Position numbers and translations under genes: made by a program. Shown here piece after piece: positions 58,822-64,000 of a stretch of 64,000 nt of DNA (position 1 is its first letter; the number at the start of each line of letters is the position of its first letter). The DNA comes from an uncultured Erythrobacter sp. (GTDB lineage: Bacteria; Pseudomonadota; Alphaproteobacteria; Sphingomonadales; Sphingomonadaceae), in contig NZ_OY284433.1 in NCBI RefSeq assembly GCF_958304185.1, positions 1,736,001 through 1,800,000 of the forward strand, written 5' to 3'. The notes beneath the pieces were generated by a model. That model made no database searches and had not been told where the DNA came from. It saw only the letters and a program-made list of their open reading frames with translations.

Positions 58822-59781
58822 TTAACGTGCTGGATCGGCAAGCCGCGCCGCGCTGCCCGCGCGTTCGGTGTCGAGCCGGTCGAGCGCATCGTAGAGCTTG
58901 GCAAAGGCGGACTGCAAGGCTTCGGCACCGGCGTCCGAGCTGACGGGATCATCCTCCTCGATCAGATTGCTCGCCGCGCGGCGCAGGCTGGCAATCCCGT
59001 CAAGCACCAGCTCCTGGCTTGCGATCAGCCGCGCGGCTTCGATCGCGGTGCGCAGTACCAGCACCATAGTGGCGGTCGCCTGATCAATGCCTTCGATCAG
59101 CCTTGTGTTGGTGGCGCTGACGATCTCGCGCAGAGCGGCGGCCTGCATGGCGAGCGCGCGGGCCTCGGCAATGTCGCGCATCCGGGTCTGGACGGTGTGG
59201 AGCGCATCCGATTGCAGCCGCCGCGCCTTCATCGGCTCACGCGCGGCGAGCGCCTCAGCGCGGGCGGTGAGAGTGAGCGCGATTTCCTCGGCGAATAGCG
59301 CGTGCTCGCTAAGTGTGGCGATCAGCGGGGTCAGCCCGGCCTGCTCGGACTCCAGGGTGACGTTGGCGCGGATCAGCGCGTCACGCTCGCGGGTCAGCGC
59401 AGCCAACGCCGCCTCGATCTCGCCCTGCGCCTCGCGGTAGCGGCCGAAATAGGCCTTGGGGTCGGGTTTGGCCGGGATCAGGCCGAAGCGCTTGGCCCCG
59501 CCGGTTAGATTACCTTGGCGCAAAGGCTCAAGACTTTCAGCAAGGTTGCGCAGCCCCACAATCGCGCGGGCAATTCCCCCGGTCGGCGGCGGCGCGACAT
59601 GGGCGAGGCTGCCTGCATGGCGCGCGGAAAGCTGCGCGATTTCATCCCGGCCCAGCGCCTCAATCGCTTCGAGCTTGTGATCGAAAGCCGGGCTCAGCGG
59701 CTCGATCAGCAGCAGTTCGGCGACATATTTCATCGCCTGCCCGGCCAGTTCGGCGTGGCGCCGTTTGGTGATCGCGGTCAC
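58822..59781 (-). CDS. telA: Toxic-anion resistance protein, TelA/KlaA family
   Basis: About 319 residues from GTG 59781 (the frame continues to 59970 but that part overlaps the preceding gene and has no homology). The body is a long all-helical coiled-coil-like protein: GALTRERDALIRANVTLESEQAGLTPLIATLSEHALFAEEIALTLTARAEAL and ATNTRLIEGIDQATATMVLVLRTAIEAARLIASQELVLDGIASLRRAASNLI, the latter being the TelA hallmark region with a short ring of Asn, Ile and Gly. Linked with tellurite and other stress resistance by association, molecular function unknown. Seven bases separate its start from the CitE-like stop, so it belongs to the cluster. Confidence 0.85.
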   Translation of the reverse strand: MTAITKRRHAELAGQAMKYVAELLLIEPLSPAFDHKLEAIEALGRDEIAQLSARHAGSLAHVAPPPTGGIARAIVGLRNLAESLEPLRQGNLTGGAKRFGLIPAKPDPKAYFGRYREAQGEIEAALAALTRERDALIRANVTLESEQAGLTPLIATLSEHALFAEEIALTLTARAEALAAREPMKARRLQSDALHTVQTRMRDIAEARALAMQAAALREIVSATNTRLIEGIDQATATMVLVLRTAIEAARLIASQELVLDGIASLRRAASNLIEEDDPVSSDAGAEALQSAFAKLYDALDRLDTERAGSAARLADPAR

Positions 59782-59788
59782 GACAGCG

Positions 59789-60703
59789 TCAGGCGACCCG
59801 CGTCGGCTGTTCGGAAACGCCGGACGCCGCGCCGCGCAGCCCGTGAACCTCGGCGCGGTCAAGCACGCCTGCGGCCCAGCGCGCGTGGGTGGTCGGCTCG
59901 CACATGCTGCCGCCGTGGCTGAACACCGCGCGCGCTTCGCGGGCGAGGATCGCGCGGGCTTCATCGGCATCGCTCGCCGAGGGGCGCAGCGCTTCGTGGA
60001 TGATGCCGACCTGCACGGGATGAATCGCAGTCTTGGTCAGCAGGCCATGCTCGAGATCGCGCGCGACCTCTTCGCGCAGCAGATCGCTTTGCGCATAGTG
60101 TTCGAACACCGGGGCGGACAGCGCCATGCCTTCGGGCAGGAACACGCTCGCCATCGTGGCAATCGCCAAGCCGAGCGGGCCGTCATAGGCCGTGCGCGTG
60201 CGCGAGCGGCGCACGCCGAGCAGGTTGAGGATGTCGTTCCCGCCGATCCTGACCGCATGAACGCGGCTGCCCAGCGGTTGGAGCGTGCGCGCCATCGCCG
60301 CCAGCGCCGCACGGTCGAAGGCCTCGGCGCTTTCGATGGTGGGCATGATCCCGTGCTGCGGGTTTTCCAGCCGCGCCAGCCAGTCCGCCAGATTGGCGGT
60401 CGTGATCTTGGGCAGGACGAAACCGGCCAGCCGCTCGATCCCCGGCTGGGCCTGCATCCAGGTCAGCATCTCGGGATTGCGCGGGCGGGTATAGGCGATC
60501 AGCGCGGGCGGCGCGGCCTCCAGCGCCCGGAGCGTCGCGCAGAACACGTCCTGCGCTGCGCCCACCTCGGTCTCGTGCAGCGAATCCTCAAGGCAGATCA
60601 CCACCGAACGCAGATCGGGATTGTCCCCCGCCAGCACCTCGGCAAGGCGCGGGTGCTGCACCGGGATATAGAGCGTCGCGCCGAGTTCGACCGCTTTCGT
60701 CAT
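59789..60703 (-). CDS. HpcH/HpaI aldolase / CitE-like lyase of a Ter-type cluster
   Basis: 304 residues from ATG 60703, which overlaps the stop of the StiP-like gene as TGATG; GGAG lies 6 bases upstream. TIM-barrel of the CitE/HpcH family: VVICLEDSLHETEVG, AGFVLPKITTANLADWLARLE, IMPTIESAEAFDRAAL (the substrate Glu), VRIGGNDILNLLG, and MALSAPVFEHYAQSDLL. The magnesium-binding Glu and Asp are present. In Ter-linked biosynthetic modules this family is proposed to make a nucleoside-like metabolite; the reaction is not known. Neighbours: StiP/PELOTA, HAD, phosphoribosyltransferase. Confidence 0.85.
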   Translation of the reverse strand: MTKAVELGATLYIPVQHPRLAEVLAGDNPDLRSVVICLEDSLHETEVGAAQDVFCATLRALEAAPPALIAYTRPRNPEMLTWMQAQPGIERLAGFVLPKITTANLADWLARLENPQHGIMPTIESAEAFDRAALAAMARTLQPLGSRVHAVRIGGNDILNLLGVRRSRTRTAYDGPLGLAIATMASVFLPEGMALSAPVFEHYAQSDLLREEVARDLEHGLLTKTAIHPVQVGIIHEALRPSASDADEARAILAREARAVFSHGGSMCEPTTHARWAAGVLDRAEVHGLRGAASGVSEQPTRVA

Positions 60704-61776
60704 CACACGTCTCCTGCCTTCGCAATCACAGTTACGGCGCGATAGTTGCCTAGTTCCCGTTGCTGCACACTTACCCCGGTTTGTGTGGCAAGATGAAGCA
60801 AATGCGCAACTTCGGCGTCACCCTTGTCGCGGACGAGCACGGCCTCGGGCACGCGGCGCAGGACAGCGCGGGTGGCTTCGGCGATGCCGGGCTTGATCCG
60901 GTTGCGGTCCGTCACGGCGAATTCGTCCATCAGGCTGGCGATCAGCGTCTCGCAGGCATGGCGGCTCTGGCGGGCATCTGCGGGGGTCCAGCCGGGGTGG
61001 GGTTGGGGCGAAGGCGCCGCGGCCTCGACCGCGGCGATGAAGGCGCGCGATTGGTCGGCTTCGGCGAATTCGGTGAGGTGGCGGCAGGCGTGGAACTCGC
61101 CCTCGCCCACCAGCGCGTCGCTTAGCACTGACCGGCTGACCAGCCCGGATACGATCCCGCCCAGAATGCCCGAGGGGATGAGATAGTCCTCCGCCGTCGC
61201 CGCGAGGCTGGCGCGGCCCGCCGGGTCGGCCACCACTGCGAGGAAGGGGGCAAAGCCGGTGCTGCCGTCGCCGAGGCTCGCTTCCAGCTCCCCGGTGATC
61301 GCGCCCTTGCCGGTCCAGCCGTCGACGAACACCGCATCCGCTGTCCCGCGTGCGGCGGCGATGTGGGCGAGCGCGACGCGGTCGATCCCGCGCCCGCGGA
61401 TGATGCTGACCGAGTAATGCACCGCCTCCACCCCGCGCCGCAGCAAGGCGCGGCGCAGCAGCACGCCGATGGGCGTGCCTGCGCGGGCGAGCGAGATGAT
61501 CGTGCAGCTTTTCGACGTTGTGGGCCGTGCGGCAATCGCGTCGGCCAGCGCCGCAATGTCTCCCCTGAGCCGCCCACCATTGCGCGCCAGCGCCGCGTAA
61601 TAGAGATCGAGATAGCGCTGATCCGGCAGGCGTTCTTCCGACAGCATTTCCGAATAATGCCGCGCGCCCGACTGGATCAGCGCCTCCTTGGCGCGCACGT
61701 CGGTGAGGCCGATGGTGGCGGGCTTCAGCAGGAAGGTCACGTCTTCGGGGGCGTAGGAGCCGTGGAACGGGGTCAT
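60703..61776 (-). CDS. StiP-family protein (phosphoribosyltransferase-like with PELOTA domain)
   Basis: 357 residues from ATG 61776 (AAGG 8 bases upstream; the upstream ATG 61803 has no ribosome site). The opening FHGSYAPEDVTFLLKPA is the diagnostic start of the family annotated as cysteine protease StiP, found in Ter operons. The middle (SCTIISLARAGTPIGVLLRRALL, DAVFVDGWTGKGAITGEL) looks like a phosphoribosyltransferase-type core, where VDGWTGKG resembles the PRPP loop. The C-terminal stretch VRDKGDAEVAHLLHLATQTGVSVQQRELGNYRAVTVIA matches a PELOTA RNA-binding domain. The protease name is not supported by anything I see here. Overlaps the CitE-like gene. Confidence 0.8.
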   Translation of the reverse strand: MTPFHGSYAPEDVTFLLKPATIGLTDVRAKEALIQSGARHYSEMLSEERLPDQRYLDLYYAALARNGGRLRGDIAALADAIAARPTTSKSCTIISLARAGTPIGVLLRRALLRRGVEAVHYSVSIIRGRGIDRVALAHIAAARGTADAVFVDGWTGKGAITGELEASLGDGSTGFAPFLAVVADPAGRASLAATAEDYLIPSGILGGIVSGLVSRSVLSDALVGEGEFHACRHLTEFAEADQSRAFIAAVEAAAPSPQPHPGWTPADARQSRHACETLIASLMDEFAVTDRNRIKPGIAEATRAVLRRVPEAVLVRDKGDAEVAHLLHLATQTGVSVQQRELGNYRAVTVIAKAGDV

Positions 61777-61786
61777 GGCCAAACCT

Positions 61787-62536
61787 TCAATCGATCCACT
61801 CATGCCCGCGCGCGATGTGCTGCCACAACTGTGCCTGGGTCGGGATCATCGCCATGTCGGTGAGGTCGAGGAAGCCCGCATCCGACCAGCTATCGCCGAT
61901 GCCGATCACCGGTCGTTCGGGCGTGTCGCAGCGGACCTGTTCCAGCATATAGCGCACCGCCGCCCGCTTGCTCAGCCACGGGGGGAGGAAGGCGAGGTTG
62001 TTGCCATTGGCGTGGATGCGCCAGCCTTGCGGAAGACGCGGCTTCAGCGCTTCGGCCACGGCGGTGAGCGCGGGGACATCGCCGTGGTTGCTCTTGATGA
62101 CGCAATAGAGATCGAGCCCGTCTTCGCTGACGATCCAGTGCCGGAACGCCTCGCCATCCAGCCCGGCGATCAGTTCAGGATGGAGCGCGCCGGGCGTGAC
62201 GGTGGTCTGCGCCTGCACTTCAAGGTGGCGGTGCCAGACCGGATCGGGCGTGCCGTCGGCCATCAGGATGCAGCCGCCATTGGCGCAGATCGCCGGGGCC
62301 TGCGCGATATCGACCCGCGACAGCACCTCGCGGCTGCGGGCGGTGACCGGCACCACCTCGCCATGCGCCAGCCACGCCATCAGCCCTTGCTGGGGCGGGG
62401 TAGCATAGCCGCTGGGGCTGCCATCGACGAGGCGGCTCATCAGCCGCAGCGTATCATCCGGCCAATCGCCGCACTTGGGCCGCGTCTGGAACAGGCTGTC
62501 GTCAAGGTCGGCCAAGATAAGCGGGCGGATGGTCAT
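61787..62536 (-). CDS. HAD-superfamily hydrolase of the Ter-type cluster
   Basis: 249 residues from ATG 62536, overlapping the stop of the phosphoribosyltransferase gene by 4 bases (ATGA). HAD motif I is LILADLDDSLFQTRPK, where LDD has the nucleophile Asp and second Asp; motif II lies in VPVTARSREVL and motif IV in VIGIGDSWSDAGFLDLTD. A cap inserted between motifs I and III suggests the sucrose-phosphatase-like branch. Expected to remove a phosphate from the PRPP-derived intermediate. Ten bases separate it from the StiP-like gene. Confidence 0.85.
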   Translation of the reverse strand: MTIRPLILADLDDSLFQTRPKCGDWPDDTLRLMSRLVDGSPSGYATPPQQGLMAWLAHGEVVPVTARSREVLSRVDIAQAPAICANGGCILMADGTPDPVWHRHLEVQAQTTVTPGALHPELIAGLDGEAFRHWIVSEDGLDLYCVIKSNHGDVPALTAVAEALKPRLPQGWRIHANGNNLAFLPPWLSKRAAVRYMLEQVRCDTPERPVIGIGDSWSDAGFLDLTDMAMIPTQAQLWQHIARGHEWID

Positions 62537-63675
62537 GCCTGCGCCCCGTAGCGGCATAGCGCCAGTTCCACCATGGCGCTGCTGCCCGCTTCGGCGACCC
62601 AGCGCGCCAACTCGTCGGCTTGCGCCCCCGCAATCTCGGCGGCGATGACGATCCGGTCGGGCCGGTGCGCGAGGAGATTATAGACATGGCACACCGCGCC
62701 CGAGCCATAGGCATCCGTCAGCGTGGTGACGCTCTGCATGGCGTGGCCGATCAGCGCGGGGGTGCGGGTGATCGACTGGATGGCGGTGATCGCGCCCTGC
62801 GCGGCGAGGTCTTCAGCGATGCGCAGCGCTTCGTAGGCGTGCTCGCCATCGCCCAGCACCAGCACCCGTTTGCCCAGCGTGGCGGTGAGGGCCTCCCGTT
62901 GCGCCGCCTCAGGCGCGAGCAGGCCGGTGCGGCTGCGCATTCCGGTGGCAGGCGCCGAGCCGTGGCGGTTGGCGGCGGGCGCGAGTGTGGCGGCGGCTTG
63001 CCCCGCCCCCGGCGTCCATTCGAGCGTGCCTGCGATCAAGGAATGGGCCGCAGCGGCACGCGGCATCCGCAACAGGAACCCACCCGCGCTCCAATCGGTG
63101 AGGCTGGCGCAATGCACCACCGCGATCTGCGGCAAGGCGCCGACCAGCGCCTCAGCCGCCTCGACGAAGGTGCTGCCGGTGCTGCATTCGTCATCGACGA
63201 TCACGAGGCTGCGCGCGGCGGCAAGTGTCGGTTCGATGTCCGCGCTTACCTGCACCATGTGCGAGGCGGCGTGGCTGTGGCCTTCCTCGAACCGGGTGAG
63301 GATGCGCGCGCCCGCCGCGATCTGGCGGCTGCTCTGGATATAGGCGCTGGCGACATCCGGGTGCCGCGCGCGCCATGCTGCCCACACGCTTTGCGCAAGG
63401 CCCGTCGCCGTCTCCGCCATGCCGCAGAATAGCACCGGCCCCGGCAGGTCGCCGGGGATTTGCGCGGCGAGCGCATCGGCAGCGGCGCGCAGGGCTTGCG
63501 GGGGCGTGGGGAGGTGACGCCCCAGCACCCGCGAGACGATCAGGAACCCGCGCTTGGGGTTGGCCCGTGCGGCGAAGTGGCACAGCTCGGCCACGCATTC
63601 AGGCGCAACCCCGCGCAGCACCAGCCGTCCGGTCGGCAGGTCGACCGTCACGCAGTCCTGCACCGGATCAGGCAT
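62533..63675 (-). CDS. TRSP-type phosphoribosyltransferase of the Ter cluster
   Basis: 380 residues from ATG 63675, overlapping the protease end by 8 bases. The PRPP-binding loop LVIVDDECSTGSTFVEAAEAL (about 150-175) is complete. Upstream, GPVLFCGMAETATGLAQSVWAAW matches the pyrophosphate loop area. The C-terminal 150 residues (about 240-380, KRVLVLGDGEHAYEALRIAEDL and CHVYNLLAHRPDRIVIAAEI) correspond to the TRSP domain usually fused to this kind of transferase in Ter operons. The substrate is probably a base or amine that accepts ribose-phosphate. Longer frames upstream start inside the protease gene and are rejected. Confidence 0.85.
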   Translation of the reverse strand: MPDPVQDCVTVDLPTGRLVLRGVAPECVAELCHFAARANPKRGFLIVSRVLGRHLPTPPQALRAAADALAAQIPGDLPGPVLFCGMAETATGLAQSVWAAWRARHPDVASAYIQSSRQIAAGARILTRFEEGHSHAASHMVQVSADIEPTLAAARSLVIVDDECSTGSTFVEAAEALVGALPQIAVVHCASLTDWSAGGFLLRMPRAAAAHSLIAGTLEWTPGAGQAAATLAPAANRHGSAPATGMRSRTGLLAPEAAQREALTATLGKRVLVLGDGEHAYEALRIAEDLAAQGAITAIQSITRTPALIGHAMQSVTTLTDAYGSGAVCHVYNLLAHRPDRIVIAAEIAGAQADELARWVAEAGSSAMVELALCRYGAQA

Positions 63676-64000
63676 GGATGATGATGCTGACCACCGCACT
63701 GCGCGCCCGCCCCACGACATTGCGGCGCACGTTATCGGTCGAGATCGCGATCGGCGGCAGGTCTGCGCCGGCCGCCGCTGCCATCTCGAACACCATCGCC
63801 GCGCGGATGCCGAAATTGACGTTCTCCGAAATCGACCCACGGTTGCGCATATTGTCATGCGCCAAGCTTGCCGAGGTGATGCCGACCAGATTACCGAATT
63901 CGTCGATGATCGCCCCGCCGGACGAGCCTGAGCCAATCGGCGCGCTGAACTGGAAGCGCGAAATGTCTCCGCCTCCGCCCGTGAGGCCGGAGACATTGCC
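63668..64000 (-). CDS. Trypsin-like serine protease, C-terminal part (cut by window edge)
   Basis: The minus strand is open from the right edge for 110 codons to the TGA at 63668-63670. The translated part contains GNVSGLTGGGGDISRFQFSA, then PIGSGSSGGAIIDEFGNLVG, which is the catalytic-serine region of S1C/HtrA-like trypsin-fold proteases (Ser of GSGSSGG) followed by ITSASLAHD. It ends with a short C-terminal helix and no PDZ domain. Its His and Asp should lie beyond the window. The last gene of the cluster overlaps its stop by 8 bases, so the protease is co-translated with the phosphoribosyltransferase. An internal ATG at 63865 is not the true start. Confidence 0.7.
   Translation of the reverse strand, partial: GNVSGLTGGGGDISRFQFSAPIGSGSSGGAIIDEFGNLVGITSASLAHDNMRNRGSISENVNFGIRAAMVFEMAAAAGADLPPIAISTDNVRRNVVGRARSAVVSIIIHA

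Noticed and set aside
63668-63865. The right-edge gene considered as a TerD protein because of the Ter context
   Set aside because: Translating to the window edge shows the GSGSSGG catalytic-serine motif of a trypsin-fold protease, not TerD; the ATG at 63865 is internal.

Overview
The window looks like a chromosomal segment of a GC-rich alphaproteobacterium of the Sphingomonadales, most likely the Erythrobacteraceae. This is judged from codon and amino-acid style, the gene families present (DUF3857 transglutaminase protein, M1 peptidase with a DUF6702 neighbour, fused phosphotransferase-DUF6285, sphingomonad-type palindromic repeats) and gene order. No rRNA, CRISPR array or intact mobile element is visible; one tRNA-Gly is present.

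Layout. 1-2.4 kb is a degraded, relatively AT-rich stretch: a partial ORF, a probable recombinase remnant and a diverged direct duplication of about 530 bp that carries the 5' end of the following Tad gene. 2.4-5.7 kb is a three-gene Tad pilus/adhesion operon (VWA-type TadG plus two TadE-like pseudopilins). 6-16 kb holds a GAF-PAS-GGDEF-EAL protein, an M1 peptidase pair, a glutathione-dependent formaldehyde dehydrogenase operon, a flavin reductase, a polysaccharide flippase and an alpha/beta hydrolase. At 16.3-16.7 kb two truncated fragments (a flagellar-type sigma region 4 and a FliS-like tail) lie back to back. 16.7-30.5 kb is mostly metabolic housekeeping: transglutaminase protein, BASS transporter, acyl-CoA dehydrogenase with phosphotransferase and aldehyde dehydrogenase, GST, mtnP, prs, a HisN-like phosphatase, a LON-domain protein and a YbbN-like thioredoxin.

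30.8-48.1 kb is the most interesting part: a surface-glycan island. It has an ABC-2 capsule exporter (KpsE-, KpsM-, KpsT- and KpsD/Wza-like), four glycosyltransferases and two methyltransferases. It also has a complete-looking set for activated inositol: an Ino1-type inositol-1-phosphate synthase, a nucleotidyltransferase resembling CTP:inositol-1-phosphate cytidylyltransferase, and two CDP-alcohol phosphatidyltransferases, one resembling the archaeal DIPP-synthase domain. No KpsC/KpsS Kdo-linker transferases are in the window. I infer an exported glycan with an inositol-phosphate component or an inositol-phospholipid anchor. Most genes from 36.4 to 48.1 kb overlap by 1-8 bp and probably form one translationally coupled operon.

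48.3-58.1 kb: an isoaspartyl-peptidase remnant, a TonB-dependent receptor with a His-rich loop (probably zinc), a saccharopine-dehydrogenase-like reductase, dcd, clusters of palindromic repeats, an EEP-family phosphatase and PutA. 58.3-64 kb is a minus-strand Ter-type stress-response cluster: TelA, a CitE-like lyase, a StiP/PELOTA protein, a HAD phosphatase, a TRSP-type phosphoribosyltransferase and the C-terminal part of a trypsin-like serine protease cut by the window edge.
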